Assembly (NCBI GenBank): GCA_028456385.1
Contig: JALNQF010000150.1
Location: 1 to 64,000 of the forward strand
DNA length: 64,000 bases
Direction: 5' to 3'
DNA from: Ophiosphaerella korrae
Lineage: Eukaryota; Ascomycota; Dothideomycetes; Pleosporales; Phaeosphaeriaceae
Shown here: piece after piece, positions 11,452 through 23,100 of the stretch
How the letters are laid out: every line of letters begins with the position of its first letter
Position numbering within the stretch: the stretch's first letter is position 1
Translations under genes and position numbers: made by a program
Notes under the pieces: generated by a model
Told to the model about the DNA's origin: nothing
The model's input: only the letters and a program-made list of their open reading frames with translations
Database searches by the model: none

Positions 11452-12250
11452 AATTATATTCTCTATATAAAAGTAATTAAACCTAAGTATAGTATAGCTA
11501 CTATAGCTATTAAAAATAAAGAGTTTATATATACTTAATATATAAGACTAAGTTTATCTATTAAAGTACTTTACTTATTTAAGCTTAAAGCTATTATCTA
11601 TTTAGCTATTATTACTTATACTAATTACTTAGTTAAGTAAGAAGTTCTAATACTAGCTAGCTTAATAGAGCTTACTAGATAAAATAATAAATAAAGAGAT
11701 ACTTTAGCCTAACGTATTAATATACTTAATTATTATAACTTACTTATAATTACTTAGCTAAATAATAGTTAGGTATCTAATCTTATTAGCGCTTATAACT
11801 ACTTTTAATATACTTACTATACTTATTATAAATCTAGTTTTATTAAAGTTATATATATCTTTATTAAGTATTTTATATATATAGTATATATCTTATATAA
11901 GTCTAAATTATATATTAATTCTAACTAAGTCCTTATATTTTATATACTATAAGTAGAATTTTTTATTCTACTTTATCTAGAGCTCTACTTAGCGCTAGAT
12001 AAATTATAATACTTACCTCTAGCTAACTAGTTAAGGAGGTAGATCTTAGCTATATATAGTAAGTAGAACGTCTACTATATATTATATATTAATAATTTAA
12101 GGAGGAAATCTACGTTAATTAAGAGTAAAGATCTACTAAACTAGAGACTACTCTTTAATAGGACTTATCTTTTAATTAATAGGCGTTATCTTATATTAGG
12201 GGTAGATACCTTAGAGATAGCGCTAGAGCGTTATACGTAGGATAGAGTAT
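11452..12250 (-). pseudogene. Fot1/pogo-type DDE transposase remnant
   Basis: Reading the minus strand and allowing for RIP stops, a pogo/Fot1 (Tc1-mariner superfamily, DDE_1) transposase can be followed. The first catalytic region appears as DIYNFNKTRF near 11,831-11,860, where the family has DxxNxDETGF, and the second as LFIFNSYSSY near 11,495-11,530, where the family has (L/F)DGHxSH. In both the aspartate is now asparagine, as expected from G-to-A change. The third aspartate is lost beyond the Gypsy insertion at 11,451. The stretch at 11,930-12,250 should be the N-terminal DNA-binding part but is not clearly readable. This is the outermost host of the left stack, and its right edge forms the border of the gene island; the edge position is approximate. 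Confidence 0.75.
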
Positions 12251-12751
12251 AGCTATGCAGCTTTACGCTAGCTTTTAATTTGGTTTGATTAAAGCGCGTA
12301 AGTAGCAAGAATACATCTGCCTTCTATTTGAGAGGCCTCAGGACGTTGGCGTAGAGTTATGATTGATGGGATAGAGGAGACCTCGCGCGATTTGGTGGGG
12401 TGGCCCACTCGGTGTCCTGGCCCGCTCACCGATCCGACACGTTAATGTTTGATGAGGTGTGTCAGCTGAGTCACAAGCGCATTGATTGGCTGCATCACAA
12501 AACCTCTGTCTTCGGAACTTGCAGCTGAAATTCGGAACATGTTTCCTACACTCGAACCAATCACCTAGTCTCTACTCCTTCCGCGGGTCATGTGCCTTGG
12601 CAGCCATGATCATGTCGCACAAATCTCCTGTAGCATTCGATGCGCAGAACTCCACACCATAAATTCACGATACCTGTTGAGCTAGCGATAATTAGTTTGG
12701 TTATTTCGCAGACTAATTCGGTCCTCTCCTTAGTATCGCATCTTTCCTTAC

Positions 12752-13275
12752 CTATAGTCTTCCGTAACCCTGATGGCCCACCTCCCACGTCTGTCGTCCC
12801 GGTCAGGAAAATACTCTTGGTGAATTGCATGACGGAAGAAGTGTAGCATTGTGGCTAGGATGCCAATGATGGCGAAGTCGGTGAGTAGCAGAAGTCCAAG
12901 CAACAAGGATGTCGTTCGCGAGTTCTATGCGGATGCTGTCATTTTCCCTGTGACTGAATATGAACAACGAGGAAGATGGAGAAAAAAATGCTAGTTGGCG
13001 AGTCTAAGACTCTTGTTGTCCTGGCTTCATTTTTAGCAAGGCTTGCAAATCTCGCTGGGTGTCATACCAAGCAAGTAGAGCCCTATACAAATGACGATGA
13101 AATCTAAAACTAATGATACAGAACGGGCTACGCTACAGATCGTTGAACATTTAATGCGTCCCATAACACTTGGCGAGAATTCTTGAACAATTGATAGGTT
13201 TGTAGGTTGTGCCAAGCTCCAACTAAAGTTGCAATAATAGATATGAGGCCAATGTGGCTGCAGTAAGCGAATCAT
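12752..13275 (-). pseudogene. Possible small membrane-protein gene or remnant, downstream of the HET gene
   Basis: I do not recognise a family. Two minus-strand stretches look coding. One, ending at about 13,033, carries a hydrophobic run (residues like SVSLVLDFIVICIGLYLLG) followed by a plausible splice donor (ggtatgac). The other, 12,924-12,752, encodes a second hydrophobic run (SLLLGLLLLTDFAIIGIL) and then a charged arginine-rich tail ending at a good donor (taggtaagg), with tactaa as a possible branch site downstream. An in-frame TAG at 12,925-12,927 separates the second stretch from an ATG at 12,940-12,942; it could be a CAG changed by RIP, or an intron edge. No single exon model joins everything convincingly, so this may be a broken gene or chance open sequence. 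Confidence 0.25.
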
Positions 13276-13382
13276 ATGTAGGGTGCGTTTCAGCCACCAG
13301 CGATGTGTGCCTTCGCATCAGTATTCGCATTCCTCAGATCTTGACTGAACTCACACAACATAACAATTATCGAAGAGATATT

Positions 13383-15470
13383 TTAGAAGAGTTCAAGTGC
13401 CTCCCAATCCGGCTCGCCCTGGACAGCCTTGCCATGCATTTTTTGATCCAAGAAGCATAGCCCCACGAAAGTCAAACACCACTTTCCCTCTCTTTCCTTT
13501 CTCCTCAGCACAGCAAGTGCTCGACAACCAGCAAGCACATAGATCTCATCCAAAGGCTCCATATCATGTGGGCCCATGCCAGGCACCCCTTTTGAGGTGA
13601 CAAAGAATTTTGTCGAAGCAAGATTGCGCTTGAGGGCTCGAAAGTGGTATCGCCCAGGCTCTTTACGACCAGCTTTCTGATCTAGTGTGAGATCATGTTC
13701 ATCTTTTGTACGGTTCCAGTTGTGCCACCAGCTCTTAATTTCGTTCACGCGCTGTGGCCTGAGAATTCCGCGGCGAGGTGATAAATAATGGATCCAAATA
13801 TCCGTGTCCATAAAAATGGCCCTCCAGAACGCGTCGTTGTCAGCTTCCGGAGCATGCTCGTGGTAGAGCTTTTTCCATTCATTGACCAGTTTCCGCGCGG
13901 TTTCATTGACACCATAGCCGTCGAGTGCACCGGGAGGCATGCTGTCGCCACAGGCGGAGGCGGTTTCCAAGTGCTGGCCTTTAACACTCAGATTGGGAGT
14001 CTTGGTCTCTTTCCACTCCCGTATGCCTTCGTATTTCACACCCCGTGATGCATTGTATAGCATCCAACGTTGATAATCGTTATTGTGGTATGGTTCGGAA
14101 AGGTCGACGGCCCATGATGGCAGTCCAATGATACTACTCTCCCTTTGGCCTATGGCCGTTTCCAGTTTCGTCAAATCTTCATTGTCTCCATACAGCAGCT
14201 TGGTGCATTTCATGAATATCTCTTCTGTAGCCCACCTCTCTGCTCGCGTTCTTCGGTCAGCTTCTTGCCATGCTGGAGGCATGAATCCATATATACCAAA
14301 CCAATGGTCCCGGATTTCTGTTGCTGTGCGCCCTTGTATGCAATCAATTACATGCTCCAGCGCTATCCATTCCTTTTTATTATTCTTTAACGCCTCACGT
14401 TGAGTATAGATTTTGACAGGTTGTGTAGTGCGGTCACCACGGTTACGACAGAGAGCGAAAACTGGTCCACCAAACCACTTGCAACAGGCGGATCTTACAT
14501 GATTGTCCATTTCATATATTCCATTCAACAGCCGTGATAGCTTGAATGTATACGGCGGGGCATGGATAGTAGGATCAACTCGCGGTAATACTGCTTCTTG
14601 TAGGGTCCTGATACATGGTCAGAATATATGCGAGCTGGAAGTTATCGCAAACTTTTCATACCAGACGCGAGTCCACCAGGTTCGAGACATCAACCATTGC
14701 AGGCAGTCCAACAATACTAGCCACGCCCGATTGGCCTCATGTCGAAGCTTCCCATCTGCTTGCCTTTTTAAGAAAAATACTGGATACGTGTACAGATGAG
14801 CTTTGCTCTCTGCAATTTTCAACAGAAAATCGATCGTGTACAAGAAGATGTTCTCTTTGCACTGATTTACGAACTCGCGATGCTCCTCCTCATTCAATGG
14901 TTTGAAGCCTTCCTGACTTTTAAAGTAGTTTAAATCATCTCTGGCTGAACGCTCCACAAACTTCCAGTTGGCTTCGGTGAGTTCCAGAGTTGATTTGTAA
15001 TGTGGTTCGTGAATAAGTTCATTAAACCACGATTTGTTATCGAAGGGGCCGAACCAGATATGACATTCTTTCGCTTCTCGATAAATCCTAGTCATCAGTC
15101 CGATCTGGTAGCTCTTTTCTCTTGCGCTAGATTGATCAATACAAAGTGCATCAGCCCATAGAAGCCGGTCTTCATTTTCAAGCCTCAGGCTCTGGAGAAA
15201 GTTGTGTAGGTTTGCGGTTGCATTGAATGGTGAGCCACCAACGGTGATCGGCTTAGTTTGTGAAGGATCACCCCATACGTAGGATAGAGCCTCATAGTAA
15301 GGACCGCGGTCGAGGTATACGACTTCCAAGTCACAAGTTATAGGTGCACCACTGGTTCCAGGATGCACTCTTAATATGCGAGTACATGCACTGCCAGTGT
15401 CAAGCCGTGTTTCAGACCATGGACGGCGAGTTTCGTCGATTTCTACATTCGCAATGTTAGTCGCAGCCAT
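13383..15470 (-). CDS. HET-domain (heterokaryon incompatibility type) protein, two exons
   Basis: This is the only confident protein gene. Exon 1 is 15,470-14,662 and exon 2 is 14,607-13,383, joined across a 54-nt intron to give 677 residues. The three conserved HET blocks are present: YEALSYVWGD at about 59-68, LLWADALCIDQ at 103-113 followed by the MTRIYREAKECHIWFG segment to 141, and SRTWWTRVWTLQEAVLP at 262-278. The last block is restored only by splicing, which strongly supports the intron. The C-terminal half ends in an IYVLAGCRALAVLR..FVGLCFLD block typical of full-length HET proteins, so the gene looks complete. The ATG has G at -3 and +4. HET proteins trigger growth arrest or death when incompatible fungal cells fuse, or act as NLR-like signalling partners; the specific role here cannot be read. 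Codon and base use are normal, with no RIP damage, despite the surrounding desert. Confidence 0.93.
14608..14661 (-). other. Intron of the HET gene (54 nt, phase 2)
   Basis: On the minus strand the intron begins GTATGA, has a branch-like TTCTGACC, and ends TATCAG. It splits a TGG codon after TG. Splicing turns an otherwise broken third HET motif into the expected WTLQE sequence and joins two long open frames. Confidence 0.92.
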
Positions 15471-15479
15471 CGCTCAGGC

Positions 15480-15893
15480 TTGATGATTGAGGATCAGGCT
15501 CGAGGTATTTCGGGAACTGCAAGACAATCCAAATGTGCCAAGCTGCCTCTATGCCGACGTCAAATGCGAGCCAACCAAGGCTGCCACTGCATAGCAGGCT
15601 GTAGCGATTACGGTGCCGCAACAAACCGCCGGTTAGTTCGCCATACACTAGAGTCAAGGTATGAATTTCTCCAAAAACACTATCTTGATGACATAAAACT
15701 GGTCACATGCCGCGTAGTAGAAGAACTGCGCTTGATCCGGCCTACAATAGGTATTGTAATCAGAGTTGTAACGAAGAAAAGTGACGGCTCGACTGACTCG
15801 GCCCCCAAAAGGATAAGATTCGGCGCTTTTATGGATCCCAATCAGCTCATAGCTATTCTAGGACATCAAAATCCTCGTATGTATAAAGGGTGA
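15480..15893 (+). CDS. Unrecognised 137-residue open frame, divergent from the HET gene
   Basis: This open frame starts 10 bp beyond the HET start codon on the opposite strand. Its product is basic, rich in arginine and cysteine in the first third, and matches no family I know. It would leave no room for a HET promoter, and the opposite strand of the same stretch (15,457-15,657) is also open with a hydrophobic segment. Both may simply be the HET 5' region. I regard it as a hypothetical gene at best. Confidence 0.15.
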   Translation: MMIEDQARGISGTARQSKCAKLPLCRRQMRANQGCHCIAGCSDYGAATNRRLVRHTLESRYEFLQKHYLDDIKLVTCRVVEELRLIRPTIGIVIRVVTKKSDGSTDSAPKRIRFGAFMDPNQLIAILGHQNPRMYKG

Positions 15894-16025
15894 ATATAAC
15901 CTTGGAAAAGTCTAATGTGAGATTAGACGAAGGGATCCAGTTGAGACGTTTATTCTAGTGTGCTTAGAAACGAGAGGTAACATCCCAGGCGCCGGAAAGT
16001 GCCGGTAGCCGCGCGCGTAAACGCC

Positions 16026-17718
16026 GACTACCTAAAAATAGTCTAGTTAATTTTTAGCTTTATTTAGAAAAAAGTAGTATATATTAATATCTTTTAAAAG
16101 AAAGATTAATTTAAATATACAATCTATACCTAACTATTAGATAATAATAAAGTATTAAATATATAGAATTACTATAAATAGAATAAAGCTATATTATATA
16201 ATTCTATAGTATACCTAGAATTAAGTAAAAAATACTAGTAGTAGTAAGCTTTATTATAGTTAATATTACTATACTATATACTTTTATAGTACTACTTAAT
16301 AGATATTAGTAGTATTAATTTTTTTTTAAAAAAACCTTACTATATTACTTAGGTTTATAAGACTAGCTAAAAAAGTCTAAAGATATTAAGCTTTTTTATA
16401 ATAATTACTATACTACGTAGTGTTTTACTTTTTTTTAAGTAGTAGTTAAAATATTAAGAAGTATAGTAGCTATAAATATAAACTCTAAAATTAATAGTAT
16501 TAGTATATATAGTTCTAGTTAGTTAATACTATATATACTTATAGTTATATATTACTTATTACTTTTTATTTAGCTTTTATAACTACTTATATTTACTTTA
16601 TATTTATTATAAAAAAAAAACTCTTAGTATATATACTAGTATACTACTCTATTTATACTAGTATACTACTTTATTTATTTTAATATATACTATATTTACT
16701 ACTTAATTCTATATTTCTAGTACTACTAATAGTACTATTTTACTTACTTATAACTATAGCTTTATATAAGTTTTCTTTATTTTTTTATATAAATTAAATA
16801 AGTAATATTATTTACTATATTAGTTTATATATAGACTATATAAAAATACTAATAAAATTACTATAGTTAACTATAATAAAAATACTTAGCTACTATACTT
16901 TTATAACCTAAATAACTTATAGTATAATAAAGTAAAATATACTTTAAAAAAGTATTATAAAAATTTTAAAGTAAAAAGCTTTAAAGTATACTTAGTACTA
17001 TTAATAAGCTTTACTAAGCTAAGTAAATAGTATAGCTAGCTTTATTAGCTAGTATATTCTCTAGTATTTAACTTAGTATAACTTTAAGTAAGTTTAAAAA
17101 ACTTTAAATAATAATTACTAGTATATATATTATATACTACTATAATAGCTTAACTAGATAATAGCTTCTTTTTATTTAAATTAGCTTAATAGTATATTAT
17201 TTTTATAAGTATATATATCTTTATAAAACTTATCTTATTTTTTACTAAAGCTTAGTATTTTTATCTTTATAGTATCTAGTAGTTATCTTAGTTATAAATT
17301 ACTATAACTTTATAGTATTAGTAAAGCTTATTCTTACTAAAAAAATAGTTTTTATCTTTTTATTTATAGCTTTATTATTTTTCTAATCTTTAGTTCTATT
17401 TATATTCTTTATTTTCTTATTTTTATTACTATTTTTTATATCTAAATACTAATTTTTTTAAAGTTTTACTTTTATATATACTTACTATTTAAGTTTATTT
17501 ACTAACTATTACTATAGTATAAATATTTTTAGCTAACTTCTTAATAATATATATATAAACTTAAGTATAACTAAAAATACTAGTAGTAGTAATACTCTAA
17601 TACTTAATTATAATTATAATAATAGTAAAGTAAACTTACTTATTTAAACTCTAAATTTAAATAGAATTAAGTAGTTAGTTATTAAAATTTATAAAAAAAT
17701 ACTAGTAATTTATTACTT
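16026..17718. other. Unidentified RIP-mutated AT-rich block
   Basis: This is one of the most AT-rich parts of the window, with very little CpA or TpG. It does not match the Gypsy, Copia or Fot1 sequences elsewhere here. A frame across about 16,890-17,300 reads as protein-like if TAG/TAA are taken as mutated tryptophan or glutamine codons, but I could not assign it. A short direct repeat (tactagtatactact, twice) lies at about 16,630-16,675. RIP needs repetition, so this is probably a transposon or duplicated sequence with other copies outside the window. Confidence 0.5.
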
Positions 17719-19202
17719 ATATTAAAAGGCTCTTAGTTATTAACTATATAATATTCTAAAGAAAAAAAAGTATAGTATAGTAAAAGTAATAATAGAAAGT
17801 ATAAAAAAAGATATTATATAATAGGCTATAAATAATAGAATAATTTCTAATAAGAAATATTAAGATTTATTACTTATAGTTAATAATTAAAATACTAATA
17901 CTTTCTTATAATATATATCTTTTACTACTTATATACTTCTACTAATTTATTAATATATCTTTTATATTTAGTTTTAGTAACTATAAATTAATAGATTACA
18001 AATCTATTAATTTATTATTCTTTTATATCTATATACTTTATAGATTAAAAGATTACTTTACTTTTATATCTTAGTTATAAGTTTTTTTTAATTAAAGTTA
18101 TTACTTTACTTATTTTATACTTTATTAGTACTTAAGTTTAAGCTAATTAGTTTAATTTTAATTTCTCTTATTACTACTATAATACTATTTTTTTTTAAGT
18201 AGTCTTTTATTTTTTTACTTTAAAGCTAAAGTTATTAACTTAGTTTCTTTATTAATATAAATCTTTTTACTTTTTTTATACTTACTCTTTTAACTTATAA
18301 TTATATTACTCTAGCTAATTATATATTATATTTAAGTATTAAAATATTTCTTTACTTTTACTATATATTTTTAAAGTATAGTAAAGCTTATAAAGTATAT
18401 ATTTATACTAATATTTATATAATTAATAATATTTTTAGTATTTTTATAATAGAGTATAAGTTAAAGATACTTATATATATATATATCTATACTTTCTTAT
18501 AATAAAGAGAGCTATTAACTATACTTAGAAAAAACTATTATTATAAATTATAAAAGCTAAAAGTAAGTATAAAAAGCTATAAAAATCTTTTTAGTATATA
18601 CTAAAAGAATATTAGGCTTAACTTTTTAAGAATTAAATATAATTATATAATAATTAAACTTATTTAAATTATTTTTATAAAATAAAAGCTTTAAATAATA
18701 AAAAGTCTATTTAATAATTTATTACTTTAGAAGCTATACTAGATTTAGAAGATACTATACTAGCTTTTCTTTTAAGTAGTTTAACTACTTTTCTATTTAT
18801 TAAGTATATTTAAAGCTCTCTTTAAAATTTTAATAGTTTTCTTAGTTTACTATAAAGTAACTTAAAAGGTTTTAACTTTAAAACTTCTTTACTTTCTTAA
18901 ACTAGTAGAGGTTATCTTTTAGTTTCTATATATTTTCTTATAGCTACGTTCTTTTATCTATACTTATTTACTTTACTAAGTAATTGTTTTTTCTATTATA
19001 GATTTAGTATTATAGAATTTTTTTTTCTTTTTTTTTTTTTAATTCTTTATATATATCTACTTTATATAATTGTAGTTTTATATTTTATAGAACTATTTTA
19101 AGTAGTACTATATAGAAAGTTAAGTATATTTTTATTTTACTTAGTAATTTTAATTTAAATATAACTAGTATAACATTTTTATTAATTTTATATAGTTTTA
19201 TT
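17719..19202 (-). mobile_element. Ty3/Gypsy chromovirus, 3' part only, very degraded
   Basis: This is a reverse Gypsy fragment: its 3' LTR lies at about 17,719-18,184 (left edge approximate), then the 3' untranslated stretch, chromodomain (about 18,830-18,990) and the C-terminal part of integrase up to 19,202. It is cut there by the forward LTR at 19,203. The order matches the corresponding part of the intact reverse element at 19,703-26,741. The remainder of this copy does not reappear to the right of 33,145, as a simple insertion would predict. It is more mutated than the element that interrupts it. Confidence 0.75.
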
Positions 19203-19569
19203 TATTATAAATATAATAAGAGAAATTATAAAAGAACTAATTTGTTTTAACTTAAGTACTAATTAAGTATAAGATAAGTAAAGTAATAATTTATATTAGA
19301 AAATAGCTTATAATTAAGATATATATTATAGTTAATTTATAAGTTTATAATATAAAGTAATAAATTAAAAATAATTTATAGGATTATATAATAGATAAAT
19401 TAATTAAAAGATCTATAAACTTATACTATAGATTATATATAAATATAAGTATATAGTTAGTAGTAATATATAAATACTATAAAGAATTATTTTATTATTT
19501 ATAAGTTTATTACTTAATTATAATATATACTCTAGTAATTAACTTTTAATCTACTATAACTCTATTATA
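19203..19569 (+). repeat. 5' LTR, subfamily 3 (367 bp)
   Basis: It begins tattataaatataataagag and ends ctattata, followed by the ccttactaatttag sequence that opens the interior of every Gypsy copy here. It is extremely AT-rich. Confidence 0.8.
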
Positions 19570-19702
19570 CCTTACTAATTTAGTTATTAGAAGAAGTAAA
19601 GAATAAGTAGTATATAGTCTAAGTAAATATAAGAGTAAAAAGTATAACTAAGAAAGAAAGTAAAGTACTTCTAAGTAGTTATAAGTTAGATATTACTAAC
19701 TA

Positions 19703-20145
19703 TATAATAGGCTACCTGTCGTCGACTACAAGTACCTATCTTAAAAGAGTTAGTAGATTAAGAGTTAATAGCAAAAGCTTATATAGTAATCTATAATAAC
19801 TATAAATAATAGAAGATATTTTATTACTATCTTGTATTAGCGTCCTATAGTTAAAGGGTTAAATTACTAATACTATCCTAATAATACGCATTACTACTAA
19901 CTATATACCTATATTTCTTAGCTAACTTTATACTTTGCGTTTACTAAGATTACAAATTATAAATCTATTACGTACTTAGCTTTGTACTTTGTATTTACTA
20001 AGATTATAAATCGCGAATCTATTACGTATCTCTATTATAGTTAGTTTCCTAATTAAGTTTATTACCCTATAGATTATACGTACTATTATTATCTAAGGTA
20101 AGGCTAATTAGCTTAAATTAGTTTTCTCTTATTATAACTATAACA
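19703..20145 (-). repeat. 3' LTR, subfamily 2 (443 bp)
   Basis: On the plus strand it opens tataataggctacctgtcg and ends ttattataactataaca. It pairs base for base in length with 26,299-26,741. The ttactaagat doublet of the subfamily is at about 19,935-20,035. Confidence 0.93.
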
Positions 20146-23100
20146 CTATTCTCCTCTTTAGGTAGGTTTTTATTTTCCTATCCTAGGCCTAAAGTTATTA
20201 GTCTAGTTTCTTTGTTTATTTCTAGTTCCCTATTATTCTCTATATCTTCTTGTTCTAATCGCAATAAACTCTTTCTTATTACTTGTATTACTTATAATAG
20301 GGTTGAAATATTTCCCTATACCTATTATACTTAGTTAAAGCTTACTTATCTTATATCTTTAAAAGATAGTAAGTATTATAACAAGTGTATTCTTACTAAT
20401 ATTTAGTATAAATATACTTCTTCTAGTATTTCTTTTATAGAGTATAAGTGTTTAATTTCTATATAGTCTCTTCTTACTAAATTATATAGGGCGAGCTATT
20501 AACTAGGCTTAAAAGATACTATTATTATAGCTTATAGAAGCTAAAGCTAAGTATAAGCTAACTCTTTATAAGCTAGTAGATCTTTATTCTTATATTAAGC
20601 GTCTTTGTAAGATAAAGGCTTATAATAATACTAAATTATCTAAATAGTCTTATACCTTAGAAGCTAAGATAGACCTTAAGGATACTATAGAGGCTGTTCT
20701 ATCTCCTATTATATTAGACGTTCTTAGCGTCTCTCTATTTATTATTAGTAGTACTAGTTTTCTTAGTTTACTATAAGGTGCTCTAGAAGATTTTAACTTT
20801 AGAACTCTTCTAGTTTCTTAGAGTAATTAAGATTATCCTCTAGTTCCTATATTTCTTCTTATAGTTTACCTTTCTTGTCTATACCTATTTATTTTACTAA
20901 GTAGTAGTTATTTCTATTATAGAACTAGTACTATAAGATTTCCTTAACTTCTTATTCTTCTTATTCTCTATACGTGTCTACTTTATATACTAGTAGTTCT
21001 ACTTCTTATAGTACTTTTTCTAGTAGTACTATATAGAAAGTTAAGTATATCTTTATTTTATCTAGTAGTTTTAGCTTAAATATAACTAGTGTAACTTCCT
21101 TCTTAATCTTGTATAGTCCTATTTTAACGTAGTCTAGTTTTAAACTAGGTTATTTACTTTTTATATTTTTTCTAACTAACTATACTTTTTCTCTCTCTCT
21201 AAATTAAAGTCCTTTCTAGTATTTCTTATTATAGTACTTTACTATTTAATCTTATAAGAATTCTACGTCCTATTATAATTAATTGTATATTTCTTTAAAT
21301 CTATTTGTAAAGTTTTCTCTTCTTAGAGACTAAGATACTTAAGTTCTTAGTATTTTATACATATTAGGGTTAAATCTATAGTTTATAAAAAAAAGTAATA
21401 CTCCTATTACTATATTTTTTACGCTATTATATACTAACTATACTATAGGTAGTAGTTATACCTAATTATTCTATTTGTAGTTAAAGTAGTATCTTAAGTA
21501 TTACTCTACTATCTAGTTTATACGTTCTAATTATCTATCTATCTATAGATAATATACTATTAATATTATATACTAGATTCCTAATTACGCTAATATTATT
21601 CTCTATAGTTTTAATATAAATTATACGTCTCTATCTATAATAATTTTATCTAGAATACTATATTAGCTAATTATAGTTTCTAGGACCTAGTATATAGTAA
21701 CCTCTATCCTACTTTTTTCCTTATATAGTCTAAAGTATAAGTTCTTTATAAGTTTATCTATTATTATTAGGATTCTATTATACTTAACTCCTAATATTAG
21801 TTCTTTAGACTTTAGTAGTTTTATAATAAAGTCTATTATAATAACTCTCTATAGTCTTTCTAGTATCTTAACTAGTTATAATATCTTATATAGTACGTAT
21901 CTACTATATTTATTTCTATAATATTCTATATAGTCTTGTAGTACTTCTATTACTAGTTATCTTACTTTTAGGATATAGTAGTCTCTTAATAGTCTATCTA
22001 ATATCTTATTAATACCTTAGTATCTATATACTAGTAGTTTATAAAATTGTTATATAAACTCTCTCTATATCTTCTTTAGAATATATATTCTTTTATAGGC
22101 TTCTATAATTCCTTTTTAAATTTTAAGCTTTATTATTTCTTTAGAGGCTTTTTCTATTTCTTCTTAAATCTATTTATCTAGTATATTACTCTTTCTCTTA
22201 AGTGTTGTAGCTATCTTAGGTATATTTAAGACTAAGTATCCTTCTTTATTCTTAACTAGAACTATACTAGTAGTGTTTACTTCTTCTTGTAAGTCTAGTC
22301 TTCTACTTAAAGTATCTACAAATTAGTTATCTTTACTCTTAGTATATATTATTTCTATATTAAATATTAATAGAAACTCCTACTATCTTATATAGCGTTA
22401 TAACAAGTCTTTATTTAATATAAATCTTATAAGATTCTTGTAGTCTATATAAACTTTTATTTAGTACTTTACTCGTTATAAGTATACTCTCTATTATTTA
22501 AATACTTTATAGATTACTAGTATTTCTTTATTATAAATTAGGTAGTTAAGCTCTACTATTTTTATTTTCTTAGAAAAGTACTTAACTAAGTATTCTTGTT
22601 TTGTGTCTAGATCTTCCTATATTAAGGCTATTCTATAGACTATGTTAGATACGTCTATTTTTACTATTACTAGTAGGTCTAAGTTATATATTTATATAAC
22701 TAGGTTTTCTATAAATCTCTATTTAATTTAGTTAAATACCTCTTTGTATTCCTTAGTCTATTTAAATAGCGTATCTTTCTTTATAAGGTTTATTAGTAGT
22801 TCTATTAGGTCTAACTAATTAACTATTAACTTTCTATAGAAGTTCGCTAGTCTATAAAATTATTGTACCTCTTATAGGTTCTTAGGTATTAGCTATTCTT
22901 AGATTGTTTTAATCTTGTTAGAGTTAATCCTAATTTTTCCTAGTTCTATAATAAATCTAAGGAAGTCTATTTCTTTTGTATAGAATTCGCACTTTCTTAT
23001 TTTAAGAAATAATTTACTTTCTACTAGCTTTTCTAGTACTTTGTGTATATATTATATATATTCTTCCTCTATTTCTAAGAATATAAGGATATCGTCTAGG

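Larger units (their letters stand above)
12251..16025. other. GC-normal gene island between RIP-mutated blocks
   Basis: Base composition, CpA and TpG return to normal between about 12,250 and 16,025. The island contains one confident gene (13,383-15,470, minus strand). Of the remainder, 12,251-12,587 shows no supportable gene; 12,752-13,275 holds weak hydrophobic coding fragments; 15,471-16,025 is the upstream region of the HET gene, with unrecognised open frames on both strands. The right edge ends in a GC-rich stretch (about 15,985-16,020) directly before the AT-rich block. Confidence 0.85.

Noticed and set aside
12640..12846. Plus-strand open frame of 68 residues
   Set aside because: No recognisable family, and it overlaps the more protein-like minus-strand segments; most likely a shadow.
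14083..14403. Open frames on the plus strand inside the HET gene (also 13,788-14,048 and 14,503-14,905)
   Set aside because: They lie antisense to well-supported HET exons and have no domain of their own.
14619..14661. Direct continuation of HET exon 1 past 14,662 as coding sequence ending in a stop
   Set aside because: It destroys the conserved third HET motif; GTATGA, branch site and CAG acceptor give a correct motif after splicing.
15985..16030. GC-rich hairpin-like edge followed by ctag as a Helitron 3' end
   Set aside because: No Helitron coding sequence or 5' terminus is visible, and the short motif alone is not enough.
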